NCBI RefSeq assembly: GCF_002807665.1
Contig: NZ_PEAY01000001.1
Span: 372,001-436,000 of the forward strand
Direction of reading: 5' to 3'
Length of the DNA stretch: 64,000 nt
Source of the DNA: Neoalteromonas facilis
GTDB lineage: Bacteria > Pseudomonadota > Gammaproteobacteria > Enterobacterales > Alteromonadaceae
The position numbers and the translations under genes are program-made. Below are positions 10,219 to 19,398 of this stretch, one piece after another. The first letter of the stretch is position 1. Every line of letters starts with the position of its first letter. The notes below the pieces were generated by a model. That model was not told the origin of the DNA and did not search any database. It saw only the letters and a list, made by a program, of their open reading frames with translations.

Positions 10219-10517
10219 TTTCATTTTTGTAATGGTAATCTGGCAAAACTATTGTTTTACCGACTTTTTAGCGCTTGAGCTTTCAGGAATATCTGTCCTT
10301 GCTACAGATGTTAAGGCTCATTTATCAATTCTAAGTGGTCACACATTTCCATAAATAGCCACAATACTTGTTAGTTAATTTGGCATATTTCGTAACAACT
10401 TATCATACCCATTGATATTTATTGACTATTGGCAAATCAACTGAGAATAACTATTATTGCCAAATCAGACGCTATTGTCTTAACTTATCCAGTACTCAAC
10501 ATAATAAGAACACTACA
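10219..10517. other. Intergenic leader region before uvrY
   Basis: About 300 bases without a gene. A two-part fold is possible: TGAGC (10276-10280) with GCTCA (10316-10320) outside, and ATCTGT (10291-10296) with ACAGAT (10304-10309) inside. It has no T-run after it, so it is not a classical terminator. It could be a leader element of uvrY; this is inference. Confidence 0.35.
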
Positions 10518-11162
10518 GTGATAAAAATTCTTTTGGTCGATGACCATGATCTCGTGCGGACAGGCATAAAAAGGATTTTACAAGATGTTAAGGACTTTTC
10601 CGTTGTTGCTGAGGCAAAGAACGGCGAGGATGCTGTTGCTGTTTGCCGTAAAAATGCCCCAGATGTCGTGTTGATGGATGTCAATATGCCCGGTATCGGT
10701 GGGTTGGAGGCAACGCGCCAAATTATGCGTTTGTCAGAAAATACGCGCGTAATCGGGCTGTCAATGCAAAGTGAAAGTCCTATTCCAGCAAAAGTCATGC
10801 ATAACGGCGCTTTTGGTTTTTTAACTAAAGATGCTGAGCCAGACGAAGTCATTAACGCTATATATAAGGTAGCGGCCGGACAAAAATATTTAGCGCCCGA
10901 CATAGCGCAGCAAGTCGCGTTAGGTTTTCTGGATATGAACGATAGCAATCCGTTTGACCAATTAAGTGATCGTGAGCTGGAAATAACAATGATGCTCACG
11001 AAGGGTCAAAAAGTACCGGATATCGCCAACTACCTGAATATCAGCGCAAAAACAGTCAACACCTACCGTTATCGAATGTTTGAGAAACTTAACGTTAAAA
11101 GCGACGTAGAATTGACCCATTTGGCATTACGGCACAAGTTAATCAGCGCCGAACAGTTTTAA
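10518..11162 (+). CDS. uvrY: Response regulator UvrY (GacA family)
   Basis: A 214-residue NarL/FixJ-type regulator paired with the BarA kinase; it activates the Csr small RNAs and so controls carbon storage, motility and biofilm genes. Receiver domain: IKILLVDDHDLVRTG at the start, phospho-acceptor in VLMDVNMPG near residue 54, lysine in FLTKDAEP. The C-terminal LuxR helix-turn-helix has LSDRELEITMMLTKGQKV and SAKTVNTYRYRMFEKLNV. The GTG at 10518 gives the family N-terminus; a longer in-frame extension upstream is unlike any UvrY. Its stop overlaps the uvrC ATG (TAATG), as in E. coli. Confidence 0.95.
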   Translation: MIKILLVDDHDLVRTGIKRILQDVKDFSVVAEAKNGEDAVAVCRKNAPDVVLMDVNMPGIGGLEATRQIMRLSENTRVIGLSMQSESPIPAKVMHNGAFGFLTKDAEPDEVINAIYKVAAGQKYLAPDIAQQVALGFLDMNDSNPFDQLSDRELEITMMLTKGQKVPDIANYLNISAKTVNTYRYRMFEKLNVKSDVELTHLALRHKLISAEQF

Positions 11163-12991
11163 TGACTGACGATTCTCCCTTTAATATCGAGACGTTTCTT
11201 GCTCATTTAACTCATCAACCTGGTGTTTATCGAATGTATAACGATAAACACGATGTCATATACGTTGGCAAAGCGAAAAACCTAAAAAATCGGGTCTCTA
11301 GCTATTTTAAGTCTCAACATGACAACCCCAAAACTCAGGCACTTGTTGCCAATATTTCGTTTATAGATGTAACTGTAGTCAGCAGTGAAACCGAAGCCTT
11401 TCTGCTGGAAAACAACTTTATTAAGAAATATCGGCCTCGATACAATGTGGTGTTGCGCGATGACAAAAGTTATCCATACATCATGTTATCAGCGCATGAA
11501 CACCCACGCTTAGCCTTTCGCAGAGGAACACCAAAGAAGGGGGCGGGTGAATATTTTGGTCCTTATCCATCAGCTTGGTCAGTTAGAGAAAGCCTACGCT
11601 CAATGCAGCGCATCTTTCCTGTAAGACAATGTGAAGATAGCTATTATCGCGCTCGTTCTAGGCCATGCTTGCAATACCAAATGAAACGTTGTTCTGCACC
11701 TTGTGTCGAGGGGTATGTGTCTGACGCAGAATATGCGGAACAAGTAGATTGGGTTCGGTTATTTCTGAAGGGCAAGAATAAAGAAGTCATCGATCGCTTG
11801 GTCGTTAAAATGGAAGAGGCAAGTGTTTCTCTTAATTTTGAGGCTGCGGCTCGTTATCGGGACCAAATCGCAGCACTGAGAAAAATTCAAGAACAACAAT
11901 TTGTGGCCGGTACACAACAAGAGCTGGACATATTCGGGATCTATGTTCATAGAGGAAGTGCATGTGTTCACGGATTATTTATTCGTGATAATCAATTATT
12001 GGGCAGTAAATCTTTTTTCCCCAAGGTACCTTCGCTTGCGAATGAAGCTGAAATATTCGAGTCATTCCTTACACAGTTTTATTTAACTGGGAATAAAACA
12101 ATCCCCAAGCAAATAGTGGTTCCCACAGCCTTAGAGGATCAAAAAGCTATTGTTGAGGCTCTTTCTCAACAGGCGAAAAGAAAAATCCAGTTGTTTATTG
12201 GTGCTCGCAATGAAAAAAGGCGATACCTGCAGCTCGCGATGAACAACGCAAAGAACCAATTAGAAGCACAGCAGAACCAACAGAAATCCGTAATTGCACG
12301 ATATACAGCACTTGAAGAAGTTTTGCAGTGGGACATGCCGATCCAACGAATGGAATGCTTTGATATTAGTCACACCTCGGGTCAACAAACGGTTGCGTCC
12401 TGCGTGGTGTTTAACAGAGAAGGGCCGTTAAAATCAGATTATCGACGCTTTAACATAGACGGCATTACACCAGGCGACGACTATGCCGCCATGGATCAGG
12501 CGTTACGACGTCGGTACAGCAAGGTAAAGGAAGTTGATAAGGTGCCTGATGTGTTATTGATCGACGGCGGTAAAGGTCAGTTATCTCAGGCTGAACGTTG
12601 CTTTGAAAACTGGCCATTAGAGAAAAAGCCATTATTAATAGGTGTGGCAAAAGGCACGACTCGCAAGCCCGGGCTTGAAACACTGATCATTGCGGGAACA
12701 CATGAAACCATTCCAATGGATCCTGATTCACCCGCACTTCATCTCATTCAACATATTCGCGATGAATCACATCGTTTTGCTATTGCGGGCCATCGCAACC
12801 GTCGACAAAAGATTAAAACAACGTCATCACTAGAGTCAATTCCAGGTATCGGGAACAAACGTAGACAGGCATTATTGAAATATATGGGTGGATTACACGG
12901 GCTTAAAAAAGCCAGTAAAGATGAAATTGCCAATGTACCTGGAATTAGCAAAGAGCTCGCTGAAACAATATACGACTACCTTCATAGTTAA
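11162..12991 (+). CDS. uvrC: Excinuclease ABC subunit C
   Basis: A 609-residue dual-incision nuclease of nucleotide-excision repair. The N-terminal GIY-YIG nuclease (about 17-95: PGVYRMY, then VIYVGKAKNLKNRVSSYF) makes the 3' cut. A UVR motif near 205-240 contacts UvrB. The RNase H-like C-terminal nuclease (about 370-530, with ECFDISHTSG and LLIDGGKGQ) makes the 5' cut. The tail is a double helix-hairpin-helix (SIPGIGNKRRQALL; NVPGISKELAETI). Length is normal. It is coupled to uvrY by a one-base overlap. Confidence 0.97.
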   Translation: MTDDSPFNIETFLAHLTHQPGVYRMYNDKHDVIYVGKAKNLKNRVSSYFKSQHDNPKTQALVANISFIDVTVVSSETEAFLLENNFIKKYRPRYNVVLRDDKSYPYIMLSAHEHPRLAFRRGTPKKGAGEYFGPYPSAWSVRESLRSMQRIFPVRQCEDSYYRARSRPCLQYQMKRCSAPCVEGYVSDAEYAEQVDWVRLFLKGKNKEVIDRLVVKMEEASVSLNFEAAARYRDQIAALRKIQEQQFVAGTQQELDIFGIYVHRGSACVHGLFIRDNQLLGSKSFFPKVPSLANEAEIFESFLTQFYLTGNKTIPKQIVVPTALEDQKAIVEALSQQAKRKIQLFIGARNEKRRYLQLAMNNAKNQLEAQQNQQKSVIARYTALEEVLQWDMPIQRMECFDISHTSGQQTVASCVVFNREGPLKSDYRRFNIDGITPGDDYAAMDQALRRRYSKVKEVDKVPDVLLIDGGKGQLSQAERCFENWPLEKKPLLIGVAKGTTRKPGLETLIIAGTHETIPMDPDSPALHLIQHIRDESHRFAIAGHRNRRQKIKTTSSLESIPGIGNKRRQALLKYMGGLHGLKKASKDEIANVPGISKELAETIYDYLHS

Positions 12992-13048
12992 CTTTTCACG
13001 ACTAAGTGTGTACACTGCGGGTGTTTTGAGTCTAAGAGTAGTAAGCAC

Positions 13049-13612
13049 GTGTGGACAATTCCTAACATCGTTACTTTGTTTCGTGTCGTTTTAATTCCGG
13101 TGTTTGTAATTGTTTATTTTCTCGATTGGAAATGGGCACAATATGCGGGTGCATTTATCTTTTGGTTAGCTGCAATAACCGATTGGTTCGATGGGTATCT
13201 CGCGAGGAAATTACAGCAATCAACGCCATTCGGCGCATTTCTGGATCCTGTTGCGGACAAATTGATTGTCGGCGCTGCATTGCTCATGATTACACACACC
13301 TATAATAGTGTTTGGATAACAGCACCCGCTATTATTCTTATGATGCGCGAAATTTATATTTCGGCATTGCGTGAATGGATGGGCCAACACGGGTTGAGTG
13401 ATGTCGTAAAAGTTAACTTTACCGGTAAAGCCAAAACAATGGCGCAGATGTTGGCACTCATTGGACTTTTATCCGGATTGGAATATTTCATGGGCATCCG
13501 TATTTATTGGGTTTCCTTAGGTTATATTCTGCTGTACTTTGCAGCGGCACTCTCTCTATGGTCAATGGTAACGTACACGACAGCGGCTTGGGTACATCTC
13601 AAGAAAGCATAG
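13049..13612 (+). CDS. pgsA: CDP-diacylglycerol-glycerol-3-phosphate 3-phosphatidyltransferase
   Basis: A 187-residue inner-membrane enzyme making phosphatidylglycerol phosphate, the first committed step to phosphatidylglycerol and cardiolipin. The CDP-alcohol phosphotransferase motif D-x2-DG-x2-AR-x8-G-x3-D-x3-D is complete (DWFDGYLAR ... GAFLDPVAD, about residues 44-70). Five to six membrane helices are predicted. The start is the GTG at 13049 (family start MWTIPNIVTLFR). It follows uvrC and precedes the Gly-Cys-Leu tRNA operon, the same order as E. coli uvrY-uvrC-pgsA-glyW-cysT-leuZ. Confidence 0.96.
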   Translation: MWTIPNIVTLFRVVLIPVFVIVYFLDWKWAQYAGAFIFWLAAITDWFDGYLARKLQQSTPFGAFLDPVADKLIVGAALLMITHTYNSVWITAPAIILMMREIYISALREWMGQHGLSDVVKVNFTGKAKTMAQMLALIGLLSGLEYFMGIRIYWVSLGYILLYFAAALSLWSMVTYTTAAWVHLKKA

Positions 13613-13679
13613 AATTGTTTAAAATATCGGCGTTCAGGCAAAAGTCGCTTAAAAACACAGCAAACAGACATTTTAGTAG

Positions 13680-13707
13680 TTGACAGTGGAGTCTTTGTCG
13701 GTAGAAT
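13680..13707 (+). promoter_or_regulatory. Sigma-70 promoter of the tRNA-Gly-Cys-Leu operon
   Basis: TTGACA (13680-13685), 16-base spacer, TAGAAT (13702-13707). The first tRNA starts 18 bases later. This is a near-consensus promoter in the right place. Confidence 0.7.
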
Positions 13708-13724
13708 TCGACCCCACGTTGCAA

Positions 13725-13800
<76 letters not shown>

Positions 13801-13844
13801 ATACTTCTGTATTGACACTCTGCGACGAAGACCATCTCTTATAT

Positions 13845-13918
13845 GGCGGAATGGCAGAATGGCTATGCAGCGGATTGCAAATCCGTGGATCTCGGTTCGA
13901 CTCCGGGTTCCGCCTCCA
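13845..13918 (+). tRNA. tRNA-Cys (anticodon GCA)
   Basis: GGCGGAA acceptor stem pairing with TTCCGCC, anticodon arm GCGGA-TTGCAAA-TCCGT with anticodon GCA, T arm CGGTTCGACTCCG, encoded CCA. Second tRNA of the operon. Confidence 0.98.
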
Positions 13919-13951
13919 TATAAAGAGAGCAGGGCAACCTGCAACCATCCT

Positions 13952-14038
13952 GCCCGGGTGGTGAAATTGGTAGACACAAGGGATTTAAAATCCCTCGCGC
14001 GAAAGCGTGTGCCGGTTCAAGTCCGGCCCCGGGCACCA
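13952..14038 (+). tRNA. tRNA-Leu (anticodon UAA)
   Basis: GCCCGGG acceptor stem, anticodon arm AGGGA-TTTAAAA-TCCCT with anticodon TAA, long variable arm CGCGCGAAAGCGTG typical of class II tRNA, T arm CGGTTCAAGTCCG, encoded CCA. Third tRNA of the operon; the convergent porin-like gene ends 4 bases beyond it. Confidence 0.98.
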
Positions 14039-14042
14039 TTTC

Positions 14043-14783
14043 CTAGAATCGGTAAGCAAATCCGACTGAAATAACAGGATAATATTCAAAATCTGAAATA
14101 TCATCCTCCAAATTACGCGCTTCCTGTTCTACTTCCTGCTGTAGCTGCACCGCAAACGGATTCGTACTGTCATTCACATCAAAGGTTACATTATCAACGC
14201 CGACTAATTGCGCGCTCCCTGTAGCGTCAAGCGACACAGTGGGTGAGCCTGATAATAAAACGCCGACCTCAAATGAAAATTTAAAACCATTACCGTAGGT
14301 ATTTCCCCATCCAACACCGAGGTAACCTGCGGTCCCATCGCCAAGTTCTACATTGGTGGTTAAAGTAAGAGGGTCGGTTGAGCTGCCGCGGTATGATAAG
14401 TCACCGATATCAAAAACTTCATTGCCTAAACTGACCGCGGTACCATTGAGCTCATTGCTATTCGAATATACACCCGCAGACAATCGAAACGCTCCAGAAA
14501 ATGGTCGATAATCCACTAGTGCGCCAATGGACGATAGATCAATTTCACCGGTGTAATTAATATCATCTTCTTCAAAATCATCATCGTAAGTGTAGGAATT
14601 AAATTGGATACGGCCATTCCATTTTTCATTAAAGGCATAGTCAGCCTCCAACCCAAGCCCTAACGTGCCTAACTTTGCACCTAATGAAAACCCTTGTTGG
14701 GTATTATCATTGGCCAATGCAGCGGGTGTACACAATAGTGAGAGAATCGCTGCAGTACTGAAAGTGGTGGTAGTTATTTTCAT
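14043..14783 (-). CDS. Outer-membrane beta-barrel protein, unknown function
   Basis: A 246-residue exported protein. A signal peptide (about 1-24, ending AALA) is followed by alternating hydrophobic strands such as GLEADYAFNEKWNGRI, and the sequence closes with FAYRF. The terminal phenylalanine is the recognition signal for the BAM complex. An internal acidic stretch (about 95-150) and a helical, Gln/Glu-rich segment near 205-225 would be loops or a plug. The ATG at 14783 was preferred because it starts the signal peptide with a lysine and has GAG 7 bases upstream; an ATG at 14795 is also open. It resembles small OmpW/opacity-type barrels, but I cannot name it. Confidence 0.75.
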   Translation of the reverse strand: MKITTTTFSTAAILSLLCTPAALANDNTQQGFSLGAKLGTLGLGLEADYAFNEKWNGRIQFNSYTYDDDFEEDDINYTGEIDLSSIGALVDYRPFSGAFRLSAGVYSNSNELNGTAVSLGNEVFDIGDLSYRGSSTDPLTLTTNVELGDGTAGYLGVGWGNTYGNGFKFSFEVGVLLSGSPTVSLDATGSAQLVGVDNVTFDVNDSTNPFAVQLQQEVEQEARNLEDDISDFEYYPVISVGFAYRF

Positions 14784-14930
14784 GTGCTTGCTCATTGTTT
14801 GTTTTTTAACAGCCTTTAAATAATAGTCCTATTTGGCCGGAATATTTTCTTATTACATCAAAATATGAGAGTTGGAAGGTTAAGAGAATTATTGAATAAT
14901 GCCGATACATAACGCTTACAAATAATATTC

Positions 14931-15779
14931 ATGCAAACAAAGGTTCCATTATTCGTAGACGCTATTTGGCTGTCTAAGCATATGAGAAGCAATAATGTCA
15001 TTTTATTGTATACGCGCATTGCAGATATCAAGTCGGGAGAGATTGAAGCGTTAGCCGGTCGCGTCATTCCCGGCGCGCAATTATTCGACTTTGAAAACGA
15101 GTTCTGCGATCAAGATTCTAATCTTCCGCATACCATGCCACCACCAGAAAGGTTTAGTGAATGTGCGCGCAACCTTGGAATAAGCAAGAATAGTCATGTG
15201 GTTATTTACGATTCAAAGGGGCTTTATGCATCTCCAAGAGTTTGGTGGATGTTTAAAGCTATGGGGCATGAACGCGTTAGTATTTTGCACGGCGGTTTAG
15301 ATGGCTGGAAACAAGCGGGTTTACCGACAATGAATGAATTGTCCGTTAGTACTATTAAAGGCGACTTTGTTGCATTGCCGAATACTGCGCTTTTTATATC
15401 GGCTAATGAAGTGCTAACCGCTAACAACTCTTCGACTAGTAATACATTGGTTATAGATGCCCGCAGTTCAGAACGTTTTTCTGGCAATGTCGATGAACCA
15501 AGGCCTGGCCTTCGCAAAGGGCATATACCGGGTTCCGTTAATTTGCCCTTTAGTGACACACAGCAAAACGGTGTATTACTTGGCGACCAATTGTTAAACG
15601 AAAAATTCAGCGCCCTGGGTGCATACAAAAATAAACGGTTGGTATTTTCTTGTGGTTCAGGTGTTACGGCTTGTTGTCTTGCGTTAGCGGCTTATCAATT
15701 GGGTCATCGTAATATGGCTGTGTATGATGGTTCATGGACAGAGTGGGGGGCTAATAATGAACTCCCTGTGGAGGTTTAA
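14931..15779 (+). CDS. sseA: 3-mercaptopyruvate sulfurtransferase (two-domain rhodanese)
   Basis: A 282-residue cytosolic enzyme with two rhodanese domains (about 8-130 and 155-275). The first is inactive; the second carries the catalytic loop CGSGVTAC near residue 240. CGSGVTA is the mercaptopyruvate-type loop, whereas thiosulfate-type rhodaneses have CRKGVTA. The interdomain segment [20 protein letters not shown] contains the conserved arginines. The gene runs 2 bases ahead of the sirtuin gene and 3 bases more to a LysE-type exporter, so the three may form an operon. Confidence 0.9.
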   Translation: MQTKVPLFVDAIWLSKHMRSNNVILLYTRIADIKSGEIEALAGRVIPGAQLFDFENEFCDQDSNLPHTMPPPERFSECARNLGISKNSHVVIYDSKGLYASPRVWWMFKAMGHERVSILHGGLDGWKQAGLPTMNELSVSTIKGDFVALPNTALFISANEVLTANNSSTSNTLVIDARSSERFSGNVDEPRPGLRKGHIPGSVNLPFSDTQQNGVLLGDQLLNEKFSALGAYKNKRLVFSCGSGVTACCLALAAYQLGHRNMAVYDGSWTEWGANNELPVEV

Positions 15780-15781
15780 AA

Positions 15782-16489
15782 ATGAGCAAGCCTAACGTTG
15801 TAGTACTCACGGGCGCTGGTATTTCTGCGGAATCAGGCTTAAAAACATTCAGAGATAATAACGGATTGTGGGAAAACCATCGCTTAGAGGATGTCGCAAC
15901 GCCTGAAGCATTTCATCGAAACCCAGATTTAGTCTATCGTTTTTATAATGAACGTAGACGCCAACTGCAATCACCTGACGTCACGTTCAATCAAGCACAT
16001 ACCGCACTTTCAGATTTAGAAGATGTTCTCGGAAGTAACTTAACCTTGGTCACTCAAAACGTAGATAACTTGCATGAGCGCGCAGGTTCAAAACGTGTCT
16101 ACCATATGCACGGAAAGTTACTGTCAGCTCGATGTTGTAAATCGGGCCAACAATTTGCGATAGATTGCGATTTTGATGGGCGTGATCGATGCCACTGCTG
16201 CTCACCAACAGCTACAATTAGGCCTGATATCGTTTGGTTTGGTGAAATGCCAATGTACATGGACGTTATCGAAGATGCCCTGACACAAGCAGATTGGTTT
16301 ATTAGCATTGGTACGTCTGGAAATGTATATCCTGCGGCAGGTTTTGTCGAAATAGCAAAGTTTTCGGGTGCAAAAACCGTTGAGTTAAACCTTGAGCCGA
16401 GTAACAATAACCACCTGTTTGATATACAAATAAACGGTCCCGCAACACAAGTTGTCCCGCAATTTTTAACATCAACCTTTATGGAATAG
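15782..16489 (+). CDS. cobB: NAD-dependent protein deacylase (sirtuin, CobB class)
   Basis: A 235-residue class III sirtuin. NAD-binding GAGISAESG lies near residue 10, [12 protein letters not shown] with the catalytic HMHG near 100-115, and [10 protein letters not shown] near 148. Zinc-binding cysteines are RCC and RCHCC. The Tyr/Arg pair in FYNERRRQ (about residues 51-58) marks preference for succinyl- or malonyl-lysine as well as acetyl-lysine. It starts 2 bases after sseA. Length and motifs are complete, so it should be active. Confidence 0.93.
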   Translation: MSKPNVVVLTGAGISAESGLKTFRDNNGLWENHRLEDVATPEAFHRNPDLVYRFYNERRRQLQSPDVTFNQAHTALSDLEDVLGSNLTLVTQNVDNLHERAGSKRVYHMHGKLLSARCCKSGQQFAIDCDFDGRDRCHCCSPTATIRPDIVWFGEMPMYMDVIEDALTQADWFISIGTSGNVYPAAGFVEIAKFSGAKTVELNLEPSNNNHLFDIQINGPATQVVPQFLTSTFME

Positions 16490-16492
16490 TTC

Positions 16493-17152
16493 TTGAGTAC
16501 ACTATTACAACATTACTGGCTTGAATTCCTAACCATTGCCTCTGTGCATTTGGTTGCTGTAGCCAGTCCGGGGCCTGATTTCGCTGTAGTGGTAAAGAAC
16601 AGTGTAAAATATGGGCGTAACGCTGCTTATGCGACAAGTATTGGTATAGGTGTCGGCATATTGATTCATGTTGCTTATTCGCTATTGGGTTTAAGCTTGT
16701 TGATCAAGACAACGCCATGGTTATACGCAACGTTTAGCTATATTGCTGCAGCCTACTTACTTTGGTTGGCGTGGGGTGCCATTAGGGCTAAAGCTACCGT
16801 TCAGACACAAGAAACTGAGATTAATACTCATGCAGTAAACGTTGAAACTATTAGCTGGCTTCGCGCTTTTTGGGTCGGCTTTTTAACCAATGGATTGAAT
16901 CCAAAAGCGACTTTGTTTTTTATGTCGTTGTTTACCGTTGTAATAAGTACAGACACCCCATTTAGCGTACAATTAATATATGGAATATACCTGAGCATCG
17001 CTACTGGTATATGGTTTGTTTTATTTTCTTATTTACTCGGAACAAGTCGAGTTCTCTCCTTTATAGGAAATAAAGGATATCTTTTAGATAGGGCCATGGG
17101 TGTGCTGTTAATCGTATTGGCAACCAATCTTTTGTTATTCCAACCTGTGTAA
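16493..17152 (+). CDS. LysE/RhtB family amino-acid exporter
   Basis: A 219-residue membrane protein with six predicted helices. The family signature is near the start: ASPGPDFAVVVKNSVKYGR, and a later GFLTNGLNPKATLFFMSLF. RhtB-type transporters expel homoserine, threonine, lysine or similar amino acids by proton exchange; the substrate here cannot be told. It starts with TTG at 16493, 3 bases after cobB, with no other suitable start close by. Confidence 0.88.
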   Translation: MSTLLQHYWLEFLTIASVHLVAVASPGPDFAVVVKNSVKYGRNAAYATSIGIGVGILIHVAYSLLGLSLLIKTTPWLYATFSYIAAAYLLWLAWGAIRAKATVQTQETEINTHAVNVETISWLRAFWVGFLTNGLNPKATLFFMSLFTVVISTDTPFSVQLIYGIYLSIATGIWFVLFSYLLGTSRVLSFIGNKGYLLDRAMGVLLIVLATNLLLFQPV

Positions 17153-17206
17153 TAACTTGGCCATTTTCACTTATAATCACCTTAAACTTAGAATACTCAC
17201 ACTAAT

Positions 17207-17953
17207 ATGCAATCAGATAACGAAAACAAAAATGAATATACGGGAAAAATTGCGAAGGCCTTAGCTGGAGAGGTTGAATTAGATGCTGTAGAGGCGTTTA
17301 AGCAAGCAAACGAATTAACCAAAGGAAATTTTAGTACCTTCATTTTGTCGGGGTTTATCGTTGCAGCCACAGTAATCGTCACAATTTTTATGCTTTTGCA
17401 AATACTCGGTGTTCCAATTGAACAATATAACGATATGAACGCTACTCAATCCGCTATTGTCGATGTGACTTTAGTATTGTTGATTTCGCCATTAATGGCT
17501 GGACTCATGATGATGGGGGTGAAATCAGCTAGACAGAAAAATGTGAAAGTAGGTGATTTATTTAACTGGGTATCGATTACGGTTGTACTTGCACTCGGCT
17601 CTTTAATTGCGTCAATTTTAGTGCAAATCGGTATGATGCTTTTCATTATTCCCGGTATTTACTTTGGCATCGCGACTACGTTTACCCTACCTTTAATTGC
17701 AGATAAAAAACTGACGGCTATCAGTGCACTCATATTGTCGGTTAGAGTAACCACGAAATATTTCCTACAAATTTTTATATTTTTTATTATTTCCATTGTC
17801 TTATTTATGTTTGCCGCTTTTACCTTTGGTATCGCGCTTATTTGGGTATTACCTTTGTATTTTAATGCTAAGGGAATTCTTTATGATAAACTTTTCGGTG
17901 ATGAGCAAGGTGTAGATGCTTCGACTTCAAACGCATCGGTTTTTGATGCTTAA
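17207..17953 (+). CDS. Multi-pass membrane protein, unknown function
   Basis: A 248-residue protein with a soluble N-terminus (about 1-40) and five or six strongly hydrophobic helices between 42 and 230. The end is polar and acidic. A glycine-rich break IIPGIYFGIATTF lies near 148-160. I do not recognise the family; it has the general look of the membrane-spanning proteins related to glycerophosphodiester phosphodiesterase membrane domains or DUF975, but this is weak. It is upstream of a Bax-type gene by 15 bases and may share its transcript. Confidence 0.7.
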   Translation: MQSDNENKNEYTGKIAKALAGEVELDAVEAFKQANELTKGNFSTFILSGFIVAATVIVTIFMLLQILGVPIEQYNDMNATQSAIVDVTLVLLISPLMAGLMMMGVKSARQKNVKVGDLFNWVSITVVLALGSLIASILVQIGMMLFIIPGIYFGIATTFTLPLIADKKLTAISALILSVRVTTKYFLQIFIFFIISIVLFMFAAFTFGIALIWVLPLYFNAKGILYDKLFGDEQGVDASTSNASVFDA

Positions 17954-17968
17954 CGATGTGAGGTGGGT

Positions 17969-18757
17969 ATGAACATAAAGCAAATAGTTTGGTGGTTACT
18001 AGTAACGCTTTTCGTTGGTTTCTCTTTTCTATATCCCGTTTTATATGGACCGAAACCACTTGTACCTGAACCGCCTGTGACAGCTCGAGAAGCGGAACCA
18101 GAAATGCCTGATTTTGCAAGCATTGGGCAGGTGAAAGATAAAAAGTCAGCGTTTTTTGACTACTTATTACCCGAAGTCGAGCGCCAAAATGATTACATCA
18201 TGGGTTTACGACTGAAAATAAAGGCGATCGCTGAAGCTTATGAGCAAAGCGGCGTTTTAAGCGCTGCAGATACTAGTCGTCTTCATTGGTTAGTAAAAGA
18301 GTATAAAGTAGATTCCACGCTCCCCATTAAAGAACAGTTATCAGCGTTGTTACGCCGTGTCGATATAATACCGGCGGATTTAGTATTAGTACAAGCTGCA
18401 AACGAAAGTGCGTGGGGAACATCAAGATTTGCTACCCAAGGATACAACTTCTTTGGTTTATGGTGCTTTAGAGTAAATTGTGGCTTTGTACCTAAGCAAC
18501 GCACAGATGGTGCGGTTCATGAAGTAGCTAAATTTAAGAACCTCGCGCATGCGACATATACCTACATGCGCAACCTAAATCGTCACCAAGCTTACAAATC
18601 GTTGCGAGAAATTCGTTACAGACTCAGGGTTAATCAGCGCCCAATAACGGGTACTGCATTATCAGAAGGCTTGATGCAGTATTCCGAAAGGGGAGAAGCC
18701 TACATCGATGAGCTACAACATATGATACGCATTAATAGGGAGTTTATATCTACATGA
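17969..18757 (+). CDS. Bax-type glucosaminidase-like protein
   Basis: A 262-residue protein with one N-terminal membrane anchor (about 5-27), a proline-rich linker and a lysozyme-like domain of the glycoside hydrolase 73 type. The likely catalytic glutamate is in QAANESAWGTSRFA (about residue 148), followed by GYNFFGLWCF. This matches the E. coli Bax protein and predicts a peptidoglycan-cleaving enzyme acting in the periplasm. The ATG at 17969 has GAGG 5 bases upstream and was preferred to the GTG two codons earlier. It overlaps the next gene by 4 bases. Confidence 0.85.
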   Translation: MNIKQIVWWLLVTLFVGFSFLYPVLYGPKPLVPEPPVTAREAEPEMPDFASIGQVKDKKSAFFDYLLPEVERQNDYIMGLRLKIKAIAEAYEQSGVLSAADTSRLHWLVKEYKVDSTLPIKEQLSALLRRVDIIPADLVLVQAANESAWGTSRFATQGYNFFGLWCFRVNCGFVPKQRTDGAVHEVAKFKNLAHATYTYMRNLNRHQAYKSLREIRYRLRVNQRPITGTALSEGLMQYSERGEAYIDELQHMIRINREFIST

Positions 18758-19398
18758 GTTTTCAACGTATTATCAGCATTGTGTTTTTCCTGCTGGGTTC
18801 CGGATTCGTGCATGCTGAAGACGTAATAGAAGTCGAATACAAAGGTTTCTATAGTCATGTAAAAAAACTAAACGGTGAGGATACTCAGGCGCTGCAATTT
18901 GCGTTTGGATTCCAGCATGTAACTCAATCGAGATTATGCAAACTTATTTCTGCCGATATCGTCACACAAAAACAAACGATTCCGTTGGTGATCACGCCAG
19001 AAAATAGGTTTACCGTTCCCTCTGAACGAGCGCTAAACCTCGCCGATGCAACGGTTCGTATCGTTACCAATGATCTAGCAAATCAATGCGATATGTCAGT
19101 TCAACTGGAAACCAAACCTGAATATTTGAAACAGTATTATGAACCCAAGGATTTGCAGTTAATTTTCGAGCAATACGCAGCATTTTTTAATGAAATGGGG
19201 AGTTTCCTATCTTTTATGATGCCGCAAGTCGATGGGTTAACTGTGCACTTCTCCGATCATGATCTAGATTATGAATTAAAAGACGCACCCAGTATCGTCA
19301 ATGGGGTATTGCAACTCAATAGTGATTGGTTAAAACAAGGTAAGCTACTTGTATTACCTCAGATCCCTCTGAGAATAACAGCTAGAACCCACCGGTAA
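18754..19398 (+). CDS. Exported protein of the DUF2987 type
   Basis: A 214-residue protein with a signal peptide (about 1-22, ending FVHA). The body starts VEYKGFYSHVKKLNGED and has two cysteines (SRLCKLISAD and NQCDMSV) that could form a disulfide. It resembles DUF2987 proteins of Alteromonadales and Vibrio as I remember them; the assignment is tentative and no function is known. It is translationally coupled to the Bax-type gene (4-base overlap), so the pair may work together at the cell wall. Its stop codon directly abuts the stop of the convergent patatin gene. Confidence 0.7.
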   Translation: MSFQRIISIVFFLLGSGFVHAEDVIEVEYKGFYSHVKKLNGEDTQALQFAFGFQHVTQSRLCKLISADIVTQKQTIPLVITPENRFTVPSERALNLADATVRIVTNDLANQCDMSVQLETKPEYLKQYYEPKDLQLIFEQYAAFFNEMGSFLSFMMPQVDGLTVHFSDHDLDYELKDAPSIVNGVLQLNSDWLKQGKLLVLPQIPLRITARTHR